From positions 4,586,886 to 4,650,885 of the forward strand of contig OX439132.1 in the NCBI GenBank assembly GCA_949318235.1: a DNA stretch of 64,000 nucleotides, in the 5' to 3' direction. Source of the stretch: Ecdyonurus torrentis. Its lineage: Eukaryota; Arthropoda; Insecta; Ephemeroptera; Heptageniidae. Below are positions 1-11,006 of this stretch, piece by piece; position 1 is the first letter of the stretch; every line of letters starts with the position of its first letter. A program made the translations under genes and the position numbers. The notes under the pieces were generated by a model. The model saw only the letters and a program-made list of their open reading frames with translations. It was not told the origin of the DNA and made no database searches.

Positions 1-1249
1 AGAAATAAAATGCTTTTGTGTGCAAATTAATACGTTATTGCAACTTCTTTTATTTGCATAAATTGTGACCATTGCCTTATAATGTTTATTGTATTAAATA
101 TATGCAATTAAATAGATTTAGTTATAAAAAATTATACACAACAGTACTTATCAAAACATAATTTAAAAATACTCAGCCGTTATCTATGAAATAATTAGAA
201 CATTTAATAAAAAGCACGTGTACAGTAATATAATTTTTAGTTATGAATTTTAAGAATTTCTCAGAGTATTAAGCTGAACGTACACATACAAACGATTGCG
301 ATTATATTTAATAATAAAGATTTTATTGAGCAAATTATTACAATACATACAAACATTGCACAAAGTCCAAGGAGGTCCTTCTTTGACTATGTGTAATGTA
401 GGAGGTTGCTCAACAGGAGATCAAAAAAGGCAAAGGCCATACAAAATTTGATATATCCAAATATACGAAGTAAAAGAGGTGTGAAGACATAAAAAAATAT
501 ATAAATAAGTATAAAAAAGACGTACATTTATAGATTTTAGTTTTGAACTTTGAGGAAGACAAATTTCTGACGCTAGTCTCCAACTTATTGTATAAATTTA
601 ATATTAAATTAACTTACTATAAATTTTACCATTCAAGCACGCTAAATTAGCATTGATATTCGTATGCGAAATATAACTGCTGGAGTTGAAAGGTAGAAAA
701 CAATATTATAATTATGTAGTTGTGTATGTACATATGTAGTGCAAAGACAACAATTGTACGTCGTTGCTGTTGCGGCTAAACCACACTTCTACTTTTAGCG
801 ATTTTGCTGACGTTTATCGCGATACCCATAGAAACACACATCTACATTTATCACGACTCCAGGTAAAAAAAAAAAAACTCTACATAGGAAAACAGGTGTA
901 GAAATGTTTATTTATACCTGGTTATCGCGATAAACGTAGATGCGTGAAAATAAACAAACAAGGTAAAAGTAGAAGTGTGGTTTAGCCTCAGCAGCACCGA
1001 TTTATATTTTTACATACTTTTAAAGAGGGGGGGGGGGGGGGGGGGGGAGAAGAAGAAGAAGAAAAAAAGTTGTAAATTAAATGCAGATCGTCAAATAACT
1101 AAATTCATGCTGTGCCGTTTTGTCGCAGGAGTCACAAATTAAATAATAGATTATTAGTATTTTTTGTCTCTTATAATTATTATATATAAATATTGTCAAA
1201 TTTGACACGTTTTATAGCATAATGAAAGTTACACTGTCTATATTTTCAG
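1..1249. other. Non-coding 5' flank of the first terminal exon (duplicated unit, copy a)
   Basis: I see no gene here. Positions 1-310 are recognisably the same sequence as 2860-3330 and 6400-6870, so this is the left part of a duplicated unit that carries a zinc-finger exon. The block holds an inverted repeat (774-987), a poly-G run (1027-1047) and, just before the exon, a stretch shared with the other copies (about 1180-1249) that ends in the splice acceptor. It is read as intron of the BTB gene copy whose shared exons lie left of the window. Confidence 0.6.
774..987. repeat. Palindromic element with imperfect arms
   Basis: The outer arms GGCTAAACCACACTTCTACT and its reverse complement near 968-987 are nearly perfect. 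An inner arm pair, with GTTTATCGCGATA on the left and TTATCGCGATAAACGTAGAT on the right, is also inverted. The structure is MITE-like, with no coding capacity. I could not define a target-site duplication. Confidence 0.65.
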
Positions 1250-1818
1250 AGAGAATTCTCGATCAAGTTGATCGTCCAGTTGATGAAATAACGTTGAGTG
1301 ATTCTGAAGAAGATGAGGGTGATTCTCGTGATAAAACTGAAAGTCGCAACAATGACGGCAAACGTCGTAACAATGTTGATCCAGAATACTTCTCGAGTGA
1401 TCCACAAATATCCAATGTTACTTCCTTGACAAATAGCCAACCAACATTAGCAAGAGCACCCAATAAATTACCATGCTTGTTATGTGACGGAAAATTTTGT
1501 AATCTTCATTATTTACGTACACATATTATGGAAAGACATAACAAAAAAATAGATTCAAATAAAACTTGTCTCTTTTGTTTTCAAGAATTTTCTGATAAAT
1601 CATTGGCTTTAGAACATATGAAAACAAAGCATCCTGAGTATCGTTATTTTTGTAAATTTTGTGACAGTAGTTTCTCAACAAAAGACCATTTATTATGTCA
1701 TCAACTGAAATCTCATGGAAGAAATGAAAAACCTTTCCAATGTGATTTATGTAGACAAGGATTTTATTCTTCAAATTCTTTAATTGCACATAATAAGCGA
1801 TATCATCCGAAAGTGTAA
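1250..1818 (+). CDS. Alternative 3' terminal exon a, four C2H2 zinc fingers (BTB gene copy 1)
   Basis: This is the DNA-binding half of one isoform of a lola/mod(mdg4)-type BTB protein. The start is the acceptor TATATTTTCAG ending at 1249. With one base from the preceding exon the frame reads Glu-Arg-Ile-Leu-Asp-Gln, where sister exons have Gly-Arg-Ile-Leu. An acidic Ser/Asp/Glu segment (residues ~15-30) precedes four C2H2 fingers with first Cys pairs CLLC, CLFC, CKFC and CDLC. Finger 2 is joined to finger 3 by the HPEYRYF linker found across this array. Stop is TAA at 1816-1818, and AATAAA at 1828-1833 is the likely poly(A) signal. An internal ATG at 1222 lies in the intron and is not the start. 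It is about 90 percent alike to the exons at 3592 and 7499, so it is a recent duplicate. Function as a sequence-specific nuclear regulator is inferred from the family. Confidence 0.85.
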
Positions 1819-2031
1819 TTTGCTTTAAATAAATAAACTAATTTGATATCAATGAAAGAGATATCCTTCATCAATAATAATTATTAACATCTGTACAATA
1901 CTTAAGATTAAAGATTTTATATATTACGTTCCATGACTTTTACAGTGTAGCACATGTCACATTACAAAAACAATTACTTAATATTAATTAAAATATAATA
2001 GTACAAATTTTAGCAGAGAATAGCTCGTTAA

Positions 2032-2377
2032 AGAGAAAGTTCAAGGGTTACAACATGGCTTCTTCAATGTAAGATAATGAGATGAACTGTTCTTAAACTC
2101 ATATATATATATATGATGACCCACAGCCCTTCCGTAGCCCTATGGTAGCCCCTTAAACTTGCGCTCATCCTGCGAGATATGCAACCCGCAACATCATTTT
2201 CTATAGTAAAGCCGTAACTATGACGTAAAATATACGGGACGGGTTGCATATCTCGCAGGACGATCACGAGTTTACGGGGCTACGGAAGGGCTTTGGGTCA
2301 TCATATGTGAGTTTATGAACAGTTTTTCTTATTATCTAACATTAAAGAAGCTATGTTGTAATCCCTGAACTTCATCT
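2032..2377. mobile_element. Palindromic MITE with TTAA target-site duplication (family R)
   Basis: Two long inverted arms face each other, seen for example in GGGTTACAAC on the left and GTTGTAATCCC on the right, with an inner arm pair around GACCCA...TGGGTC. TTAA occurs at 2028-2031 and 2378-2381. The paralogous flank of exon c (5753-5756) has one TTAA and no element, so it serves as the empty site. TTAA duplication is typical of piggyBac-type elements. There is no transposase. Confidence 0.8.
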
Positions 2378-2505
2378 TTAAGGGCAGAATCTCATTATTT
2401 TAATTTGAGTATATCTTAAAGTATATTTAAGAGCCTTTTTTTATTATTATTATTATTTTTTTAATGTATCAATATTAATTTAGTATAGCTTTACTTTCAT
2501 ATGTA

Positions 2506-2629
2506 CAGCTCTGGCAAAAAGTTCCCGAACGATTTGCATAGGCAATTCGCAACCACTGTGTATATGTTATCTTTATGAGAAAACGCAGTGGCCGCCGCTG
2601 CCCCGTTTGGGAACTTTTGGCCAGATCTG
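2506..2629. mobile_element. Tc1/mariner-like MITE flanked by TA (family I)
   Basis: Termini CAGCTCTGGCAAAAAGTTC and the inverted GAACTTTTGGCCAGATCTG are flanked by TA on both sides. The same family occurs at 28191-28304 and 28079-28188, with a fragment near 43760. These ends look like Tc1/mariner termini. Confidence 0.7.
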
Positions 2630-3105
2630 TACCATTACATATTTACTGACAAAGAAAATAAATATTTTTTTAAAATTTATTTATTATTATTTTTTTTTTT
2701 TAGTGCGACATAAAAGTATAATCGTTTTAAGGATGATTATGTTTTTGTCTGTATTTTTAAATGAATATATTTCATTACACCTGAAAAAAAATAAAAGAAT
2801 GATATGTTTGTCGTTTTAGAACGTAGAAGAACTTTGTAAACGAGAAAAAACAATAATAAAATGCTAATCTGCATATTAATAAGTTTCTGCTTCTTTTATT
2901 TCCATAAATTTGACCATCTCATTATAATGTTTTATATATTAGATATATGCAATTAATTGGTTTTGTTATAAATATAAAAAAATTATTTAAATTTTTAGTT
3001 TTATAGTAAAAGAAATAGTACATCAAAATATAAGTTAAGAATAGCTGGCGTGTGGCGTTATATATCTACGAAATTACTAGAACATTTAATGAAAAGTATG
3101 CGTAC

Positions 3106-3236
3106 TCGTATACAGACAGAAGACCCGCGGACAAAAGGCCCTACGACAAAAGACCCTACCTGTGCGCCGCTCGCCGATATGCTTTACCTGTGCGCACAGC
3201 CAAGGCCTTTTGTCCACGCACGTCTGACGGACATTC
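3106..3236. mobile_element. Short insertion with 8-bp target duplication ATGCGTAC
   Basis: ATGCGTAC is present at 3098-3105 and again at 3237-3244. Inside, GACAAAAGGCC and its complement GGCCTTTTGTC form inverted arms. The matching place in unit a (about 215-235) has no insertion. An 8-bp duplication suits hAT-like elements, but the terminal repeats are weak, so the superfamily is uncertain. Confidence 0.6.
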
Positions 3237-3591
3237 ATGCGTACTATATATAATTTTAATTTTTAGTTATGAAATTTTCAGAATTACTCAGATTATTGTG
3301 CTGCACGTACACACGATAAGGATTATAAATTTTATCATTCAAAAATTTACGCTAACTTCGCAGTGTTATTCATATGCGAAAAATAACCGCTCGATTTAAA
3401 AGGTAAAATATGTTTTTATAGATATGTGTATAGGACGTATACAAGAATTGTATGTATATATTTTTTTTTTTTTTTTTTTTTTTTTACTGATTATTACTTA
3501 TTATTATTTACTATATAAATATTGTCAAAAATGTCAAATGTGCTTCGATTTATAGCATAATTATTGCAAGTTACACTGTATATATTTTCAG

Positions 3592-4151
3592 GGAGGATTC
3601 TTGATCAAGTTGATCGTCCAGTTGATGAAATAACGTTGAGTGATTCTGAAGAAGATGAGTATGACCCTCGTGATGGAACTGAAAGTGACAACAATGAACG
3701 TCGTAACAATGTTGATCCAGAGTACTTCTCCAGTCTTCCACAAATATCCAATGTTACTTCCTTGACAAATAGCCAACCAACATTAGCAAGAGCACCCAAG
3801 AAATTACCATGCGTGATATGTGGTGGAAAATTTTGTGATCTTAATTATTTACGTACACATATTGTTGAAAGACATAACAAAAAAATAGATTCAAATACGT
3901 GTCTCTTTTGTTTTCAAGAATTTTCTGATAAATTATTGGCTTTAGATCATATGAAATCAAAGCATCCTGAGTATCGTTATTTTTGTAATTTTTGTGACAG
4001 TAGTTTCTCAACTAATCACTATTTATTATGTCATGAAATTAAAGTCCACAGAAAAAATGAAATACCTTTCGAATGTGATCAATGTAAACAAGGATTTTAT
4101 TCTTTAAATTCTTTAACTGCACATAATTGGCAATATCATCCAAAACTGTAA
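3592..4151 (+). CDS. Alternative 3' terminal exon b, four C2H2 zinc fingers (BTB gene copy 1)
   Basis: A close paralogue of exon a. The acceptor TATATTTTCAG ends at 3591, and in phase 1 the exon opens Gly-Arg-Ile-Leu-Asp-Gln-Val. An acidic segment is followed by a Pro/Ser/Thr stretch and then fingers starting CVIC, CLFC, CNFC and CDQC. All four Cys2His2 sets are intact. Stop is TAA at 4149-4151. Compared with exon a, the third finger's recognition helix differs (His-Tyr in place of Asp-His at helix positions 2 and 3), while the backbone between fingers is nearly unchanged. Product: one alternative C-terminus of a BTB zinc-finger regulator; target DNA unknown. Confidence 0.85.
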
Positions 4152-4708
4152 TTTGATTTGAATAATTAAACTAATTTTATATCAATTTATTGAAAGAGAT
4201 ATCCTTCATTAATAATTGTTATTAACTTTGTACAATACTTGAAGTTACTTTTGTTTAGCAGAGAAAATATCGCTAAGAACAGATGAATTTCATTATTTGA
4301 ATTAAAGTACAGGGTGTATGCGGATGACGTCATATTTATTGTACTTGGAGGCCATACTGGAGTAGTGCAGTACATTGCTCAGCATAGGACAAACTTCATT
4401 TAAGCCCATTTTCTTTGGGAAATCGTTTTTTTTTTTTATTGTTATTTTTCTCACATACTTGAGATACTAATGCAACATATTTACAGCATTAATGCTCTCA
4501 AAAATATTGCATAGTGTTTTTAAACTGGCAAAATGATTTTTTTTTCCCTATGCCACTCATGTTATTGAGTTATCCAACATCGCGTCAACTTTAACATGAA
4601 TGCATACACCCTAAGTAGTTGTTTTCTTCTAATTATTAACTATAAAAATATTGTCAAATGTAATTCGATTCATAGCATATTGCCAGTTTACACTGTCTAT
4701 ATTTTCAG
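4152..4708. other. Short non-coding interval between terminal exons b and c
   Basis: There is no gene. The 3' flank of unit b is cut by a MITE (4311-4612). The conserved pre-acceptor segment of unit c follows from about 4640. Compared with the other units, the left flank of unit c is missing, so the duplication that made exon c was shorter or was trimmed later. Confidence 0.55.
4311..4612 (+). mobile_element. MITE family F, copy 1
   Basis: It begins AGGGTGTATGC and ends GCATACACCCT, perfect 11-bp inverted termini. TGACGTCA sits at 4325-4332. A second copy in the opposite orientation lies at 38313-38610. No coding region. Confidence 0.75.
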
Positions 4709-5220
4709 GGAGGATTCTCGATCAAGATGATCGTCAAGTTGATGAAATAAAGTTGAGTGATTCTGAAGAAGATGAGGATGATTCTCGTGATAAAAGTGAA
4801 AGTCACAACAATGAACGTCGTAACAATGTTGATCCAGAGTACTTCTCGAGTCTTCCACAAATATCCAATGTTACTTCCTTGACGAATAACAATCAAACAA
4901 TATTACCAGGAGCACCCATTAACTTACCATGCGTAATATGTGGCCGAAAATTTAGTGATCTTCATTATTTACGTACACATATTATGGAAATACATAACAA
5001 AAAAATAGATTCATTTAAAACTTGTCTCCTTTGTTTTCAAGAGTTTTCTACTAAAGAATTAGCTTTAGTACATTGGAAAACAAAGCATCCTGAAAATCTA
5101 CATTTTTGTAATTTTTGTGACAGTAATTTCCCTACTCAACAACGTTTATTACATCATCAAATTAAAGCCCACAAAAAAAAAAAAAAGAAAAACTTTTCCA
5201 ATGCGATATATGTAAACTAA
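4709..5220 (+). pseudogene. Alternative terminal exon c, fourth finger broken
   Basis: A paralogue of exons a, b and d with the same acceptor and Gly-Arg-Ile-Leu opening in phase 1. Three C2H2 fingers (first Cys pairs CVIC, CLLC, CNFC) remain open. In the linker to finger 4 a run of A (5173-5186) carries extra bases compared with exon a (41 versus 36 nt between matched points by my count). This shifts the frame and gives a stop at 5218-5220. In the original frame finger 4 can still be read from about 5191 (Cys pair CDIC), but it also holds a TAG where the sister exons have Tyr. Two lesions make real decay more likely than one base-calling error. A three-finger product could still be made. Confidence 0.75.
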
Positions 5221-5308
5221 GTTTTTAGTTACGTAATTCTTTAATTGCACATAATTGGCAATATCATCCAAAAATTGTAATTTGCGTTAAATAATTTTTA
5301 TTACTTAC

Positions 5309-5652
5309 GAGAGTAGGGTACCGACCTTATATCTCAAAAACTATAAGTGTTTTGGGACTAAATTTGGTGTCGTTGTGTAGCTCTAAGGGTCACACCTAGC
5401 CGTGATAAAAATTGCAAGTTGTTTGACCGTCCCGAAAAAAGAAAAAAAAAAATCAAATTAACATTGGGCCTTTAGAACTTAAAATTTCAAAAAATCATAT
5501 AACATTAATTTGTGCGGTGACCCCCCCCCCCCCCCCCCCCCAATTGTTATATATTTGAAATTGTTTCAAGGTGAAGTATCATTGTGCAAAACTTCAGCTG
5601 TTTTTGACGATAAAAGTTTGAGTCTAATGGGCGACATCGGTACCCTACTCCC
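5309..5652. mobile_element. MITE family N, copy 1
   Basis: It ends in AGTAGGGTACCGA-type inverted termini (GAGTAGGGTACCGAC on the left, CGGTACCCTACTCCC on the right), followed by TTAA on the right and TTAC on the left. The interior shows strong similarity, in reverse orientation, to about 52150-52513. Confidence 0.65.
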
Positions 5653-5996
5653 TTAAACTAATTTAATATTAAGGAAAAAGATTTCCTTCCACAATAATTA
5701 TTATTAACTCTGTACAATACTTGATGTTACTATTTTAGTAGAGAAAAGTTCGTTAAGAACAGATTCTCATTATTTTAATTCGAGTATATCTTTGAGAACC
5801 ATTTTTTCATGTAACAAATATTAATTTAGAATAATGTATCATGTGTCATTATTTTTTTTATTGACTATGGAAATAAAATTTATAGATTTTTTTTTAATGT
5901 GACAAAAAAGTAGGTTCCAATTTAAGGAGGCTTATGTTTTTGTCTGTATTTTTAAATAAATATATTTCATTTCACCTTAAAAAAAAAAAAGCTTAA

Positions 5997-6305
5997 AGGC
6001 GTAGAACACCTTGAACAAGAAAGTTGTGTAATATCCTAACAAACCTGAAAATCAACGTTGATTTGGCCGGAGTCATTGATTTCTAATTTATTTTCCATTC
6101 ACAAAATGCCACTGCCGGTCACTGACGTCACAGCTTGCCCGGTTTACGCGCGCTTAAAACAAGCGAGCTGTGACGTCAGTGACCGGCAGTAGCATTTTGT
6201 GAATGGAAAATAAATTAGAAATTAATGATTCCGGCCAAATCAATGTTGATTTTCAGGTTTGTTAGGATATTACGCAGCTTTTTTTGTTCAAGGTGTTCTA
6301 CGCCT
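5997..6305. mobile_element. Palindromic MITE family A, copy 1, TTAA target site
   Basis: A near-complete palindrome of about 309 bp with ends AGGCGTAGAACACCTTGAAC and its complement, flanked by TTAA at 5993-5996 and 6306-6309. TGACGTCA occurs at 6123-6130 and 6171-6178, one in each arm. Other copies: 14616-14923 and 31862-32165. Confidence 0.85.
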
Positions 6306-7498
6306 TTAATATGATGATTGTCATTTTAGTACGTAGACGAAAATACTTTTTAAGAAGAACTTTGTAAACAAAAATTATAATAATAAATAAATAAATTAAA
6401 TAAAATGCCTTTTTTTCTTCTTTTTTTTCATATTATTACATAATTGTTACTTCTTTTATTTACATTACATTTGACTATCTCATTATAATGTTTAATGTAT
6501 TAAAGACATGCAGATAAATGGATTTTGTTATAAAAAATGTGTACACAACAGTACACAAATATTAAGTATATATCGTATACTAAGTATATAAGTATACTTA
6601 TACAGATATCGTATATCAGTATAGTATACTTATTAATACTAAATAATAAGTTTTGTCATACTTATCCAAACATAAATTAAAAATACGCTGCCGTACTATA
6701 TCTACGAAATAACTAGAAACTTTAATAAAAAGTATGTGTAAAAGTATGTGTACTATAATTTTTAGTTGTGAATTTTAAAATCTACTCAATTATCCTACAC
6801 GAACACACGATTGCAATTATAAATTTTACTATTCAGAAATTCACGCTAAGTTGCGAAAAATAACTGCTGGATTTGAAAGGTAAAATATATGAATATCAAT
6901 ATCTCTTACATGTCTTCCAAGTCTTGGCTGATTTTTTAGACACGCTGTTTTAAATTTCCCTCTCTAGGGAACATTGCGATACGCATGGGGGGCAATTTGA
7001 ACTATTATATGATAAGGATTGATAAGGCTGACTAAAGGTCAGAAACGATATAATGTATGACGTAAACATACTCGGAATTCTTGCGCTCAGGTGACAAAAA
7101 GACCTCAAACCTTTGTAAAGCAGTATTTGTAGTATAGTAGTTTTGGCTGCCAATCGCGGCGCTAGTGTAAAAGCTTGAATCATGCTTCTCTACAAATTTA
7201 TACAGGGAGTCGTAGGATTATGTAATACATAGATAAGAATTGTATGTATTTCTTATATACTTTTGGGGGTAGGGGGAAGTACTTAAATACGAAAATTCTA
7301 AATTAAATGCAAATCATATTAAAGAACTAGATTCGTGCTGTACTGTTGTAGCAAGAGTTATACAAATTCAATAATATATTATTGGTATTATAAAGTAGTT
7401 TTTTTCTACTTTTTATTATTAACTATACATAAATATTGTCAAATGTGACTCGATTTATAGCATACTGCAATAAGTTACACTGTCGTATATGTTTTCAG

Positions 7499-8067
7499 GG
7501 AGGATACTTGATCAAGTTGATCGTCCAGTTGATGAAATAACGTTGAGTGATTCTGAAGAAGATGAGGATGATCCTCGTGATAAAACTGAAAGTCGCAACA
7601 ATGACGGCAAACGTCGTAACAATGTTGATCCAGAGTACTTCTCGAGTGATCCACAAATATCCAATGTTACTTCCTTGAGAAATAACCAACCAACGTTACC
7701 AGGAGCACCCAATAAATTACCATGCGTGTTATGTGACGGAAAATTTTGTAATCTCCATTATTTACGTAAACATATTGTTGAAAGACATAACAAAAAAATA
7801 GATTCAAATAAAACTTGTCTCTTTTGTTTTCAAGAATTTTCGGTTAAAGAATTAGCTTTAGAACATATGAAATCAAAGCATCCTGAATATCGTTATTTTT
7901 GTAAATTATGTGACAGTAGTTTCTCAACTAAACAACGTTTGTTAATTCATGAACTGAAAGCTCACGGAAAGAATGAAAAACCTTTCCAATGTGATTTATG
8001 TAAACAAGGATTTTATTCTTCAAGTACTTTAATCAAACATAATTGGCGTTATCATCCGATAGAGTAA
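7499..8067 (+). CDS. Alternative 3' terminal exon d, four C2H2 zinc fingers (BTB gene copy 1)
   Basis: The acceptor GTTTTCAG ends at 7498, and the phase-1 frame opens Gly-Arg-Ile-Leu-Asp-Gln-Val-Asp. It is the same length as exon a (569 nt). The layout is an acidic segment, a Pro/Ser/Thr stretch, then four intact C2H2 fingers (CVLC, CLFC, CKLC, CDLC), with the HPEYRYF linker between fingers 2 and 3. TAA lies at 8065-8067. The helix of finger 3 carries Gln-Arg at positions 2 and 3, unlike exons a and b. Likely role: an alternative DNA-binding C-terminus of a nuclear BTB protein. Confidence 0.85.
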
Positions 8068-8203
8068 TATATGCTTTAAAAATGATTTGTATTCCTTAAA
8101 CCAACTTTAAATTAACCTCTCAAATTTAGCTAAATAAGAGTTACCAGTCTTTTTTTTTTTTTTTTTTTTTTTTTAATTTTTTTTTATTACTTGCTTGAAA
8201 CAC

Positions 8204-8328
8204 TAATGATGTTTGTAAACCATGTTCCTTTTCTCCATAAAAATGCGCAATGCCATTTAAAAAGCATTAAGTGATCGTCATTTTTTTGTGGTTTGGGGCA
8301 CGAAAAACAGGGTTTACGAACATCATTA
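8204..8328. mobile_element. MITE family B, copy 1
   Basis: Inverted termini TAATGATGTTTGTAAACC and GGGTTTACGAACATCATTA. Related copies are at 19278-19389 and 54118-54228, all with the core GTAAACCCTGTT and its complement. Confidence 0.65.
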
Positions 8329-9873
8329 CTTAAAAGTTTCTAATAAATCTCATTTAAATTTTTCTTGAATACTAAAGAATCGATGTGAACTTCATTTGAT
8401 GGCACCTTTTCCACGCTACTTATGATATATAATTGACTTTAAAGCATTACATCGGTAACCTCTCATTTGAGTGTGCAACTCAATGCTGCATGTGTTAAAA
8501 GTTTACATGAATTACATATTATGTACAATATTAGGATGTCTTGCTTCTCTCACTTGCGCTTGGTCGCTGAAGACCAAAGCTAAATACGCATCTATTGTAG
8601 CAGGTAGAACGCGCGTCATCGATTTGTACCATTGTTGATATATTACTTGTATAAAATAAGCCTTGCTCAAAAGATGGGAGCAAAAAACAATAAATTGTAA
8701 AAAAGAATTACATATAAATATTCTTTGCATTTAAAGAAGTACTATACTGTTTTATTATACTCCAGATTTTACTAAACTGGAATAGTGTGAGCCATATGTA
8801 TAGTAAAATTTACTTATTATTATTTTTTTCCTTATTATTTTTCATTCTGAAATTAGTAAAAGTAATGTATATAGTTTGAAATGCTAATTATGTAAAATTA
8901 TCAATAAAATAATATTTTGACTGGAAATCTTTAATTTTTTATTAAAAAAAAAAATCATGCACATTTAAAATAATGTGCATATATTTTTATATGCAATGAA
9001 AATGTCTTCTTCTTATTTAATCAATATAATCACAATCTCTTAACGAAATTGTGACTCATGATAATAATAATTTGTCAAGCAGCACTGTTTGTCATTAACA
9101 TGCACATTCAGTTAACACATCTAAGTTGTTACACTAAGTATTATTGTTGGCTCATTATACTCCTGCCTTGTAGACGTGCTTTACTTACTGAATTTAGCCA
9201 GTAGAGTCGTTAACTTACTTGAATCCTCCTATGAGACGATACAATTATTATTCATACAACGTTGAATAACAACGTGAAATGAGTATTTCAGGATTTATTT
9301 TTTCTTTAACACATATGGAAACCTCATATACAAAATAATTTCTCCAATGACAGAGATGACATCGTAACATTTCTGAAAATCAACATCGATTTGGCCAGAC
9401 TTGTTGATTTCTTTTTTCATGATTATTATCAATATTTCTATTTGGTCGTTATGACGTCTGTAAATGACGTCACGACCAAATCACCATTAATTACTGTATG
9501 ACAATAAAAGTATAAATTTACGTAAAGCCTCATGGCCGTATGGTATGGCCATAAAATTTGAACCTACATAATTCAAATTTGTGTATCGTGGCACCCCACA
9601 TACAAATTTTTGATCCAAAATACCATTGTACAGAAGAAAAAAAGGTCCATGAGAAGACGATAGGGTTTTGTTTAGCTGATCACGTGATCAACATCCTCTT
9701 CTCAAGAAATTAAGTAAAATTACTGCAACGTGTTGTACTGCTTTATTATTATTATTATTATTTACAAATTGTTGTATTTAGTTACAGTAAACGTAGTAGA
9801 CACAACTTAACGTTTATATGCAAAGTATTTAGGGCATGGAGAAATAAAATAATGAGGCAGAGTACAAAAGAAT

Positions 9874-10160
9874 TTAGTGGGTAATTATATTTCATATTCT
9901 AAAAGCAGACATTGCCCTGAATCAATACATATATGAATTTCTAATTTTTGAGTTTATTTAGAATTTTTAATTATTTTTTTAAAAGTCACGAAATGACGTC
10001 ACATGCATGTGGGCATAGGAAAAGTTGCAGCCTGTGACGTCATTTTGTGACTTTCAAAAATTAATTAAAAATACTGTATGAACTCAAAAATTAGAAATTC
10101 ACATATGAATCGATTCAGGACAATGTACTCTTTCAAAATATGCAATAAAATTACCCCTAA
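9874..10160. mobile_element. Palindromic MITE family C, copy 1
   Basis: The ends TTAGTGGGTAAT and ATTACCCCTAA are inverted, with long inner arms around GAATTTCTAATTTTTGAGTT. TGACGTCA is at 9994-10001 and 10034-10041, flanking the loop. The element ends 118 nt upstream of exon e. Other copies lie just upstream of the exons at 24024, 25281 and 47170. Confidence 0.75.
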
Positions 10161-10278
10161 TTTTAGTCTTCCTCATTCTGTTTCTTATATTTTGTTATTT
10201 TTATATTACAAAGATGATGATATAAAAAATTGCTATATCATTACCGCATATTGCAAGTCATGGTGTTTATATTTTCAG

Positions 10279-10871
10279 GCCGGACTCTACGTCAAGTTCA
10301 ACGTCCAGAGGACAAAATTACCATAATGATGAGTGACTCTGAAGAGGAGCAAGAATATCTTCTAAAAACAAGCACTCGGAAAAATAAAGATAAAAATAAA
10401 CGTTGTAAGAAAGTCAAAGTTGAGGATTCCGACTATATCCCGAGTAGTCCAGACTCAGATGGACCAAGTAAAGCACGGAAACTTAATGCTTCTAACTCTA
10501 GAAAAGATCCCTCAACAGTATCTTTATTACCATGCGTATTATGTGGAGAAAAATTTGCTGATATTTATTCTCTTCGTAGACATATTATCGAAAAACATAA
10601 CAAAAACGTGGAGTCCAAACTTAAATGTCCATTTTGTTTTGAAGTATCTTCTACTTCTTCTATACAGAGTCATATGAAAACAAAACATCCTGAATACCGT
10701 TACTATTGTAAATTTTGTCCTAGTAATTTCTCGAGCCATCATTATTTATTAGATCATGAATTTAAAATGCATGGAAAGAATATAAAGCCATTCCAATGTG
10801 TTCAATGTAAAATAGGATTTTCTGCTAAAAATAATTTAGATTATCATAATTCAAGATTTCATATTCAGTAA
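10279..10871 (+). CDS. Alternative 3' terminal exon e, four C2H2 zinc fingers (BTB gene copy 1)
   Basis: The acceptor TATTTTCAG ends at 10278, and the frame opens Gly-Arg-Thr-Leu-Arg-Gln-Val-Gln. It is a diverged member of the same class as exons a-d. A Lys/Arg-rich stretch (residues ~30-45) is followed by VKVE, which fits a SUMO acceptor consensus (psi-K-x-E), then Ser/Pro-rich sequence. Finger 1 (CVLC...H...H) and fingers 3 and 4 (CKFC, CVQC) are complete. Finger 2 (CPFC) is shorter than usual between its Cys and His pairs, so its fold is uncertain. TAA lies at 10869-10871. Role as a DNA-binding isoform end is inferred from the family. Confidence 0.85.
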
Positions 10872-10897
10872 ATTTTTATTCGGACACTAAATTTAAA

Positions 10898-10922
10898 TTA
10901 TATATATATATATATACACACA

Positions 10923-11006
<84 letters not shown>

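Larger units (their letters stand above)
1819..3591. other. Non-coding interval between terminal exons a and b
   Basis: There is no gene. It holds the 3' flank of unit a, three separate short insertions listed on their own (2032-2377, 2506-2629, 3106-3236) and the 5' flank of unit b, ending in a poly-T run (about 3461-3485) and the conserved pre-acceptor segment. Short open frames here fall inside the inserted elements. Confidence 0.6.
5221..7498. other. Non-coding interval between terminal exons c and d
   Basis: There is no gene. It contains the dead fourth finger of exon c (to about 5280), MITE N (5309-5652, with a poly-C run 5521-5541), the 3' flank of unit c, MITE A copy 1 (5997-6305), then the 5' flank of unit d from about 6400. 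An AGTATGTGTA direct repeat at 6731-6752 may be an excision scar. Confidence 0.55.
8068..10278. other. Non-coding interval between terminal exons d and e
   Basis: No gene is seen. It contains MITE B copy 1 (8204-8328), a partial palindrome with TGACGTCA near 9360-9485, an inverted GGCCATA pair near 9533-9555, and MITE C copy 1 just before exon e. Confidence 0.5.

Noticed and set aside
1246..1463. Minus-strand frames opposite the acidic segment, repeated in exons b, c and d
   Set aside because: Mirror images of the conserved plus-strand exons; codon pattern and domain evidence support only the plus strand.
3050..3399. 115-codon frame with Arg-Pro repeats
   Set aside because: Created by the short insertion at 3106-3236 that has its own target duplication; not conserved in units a or d.
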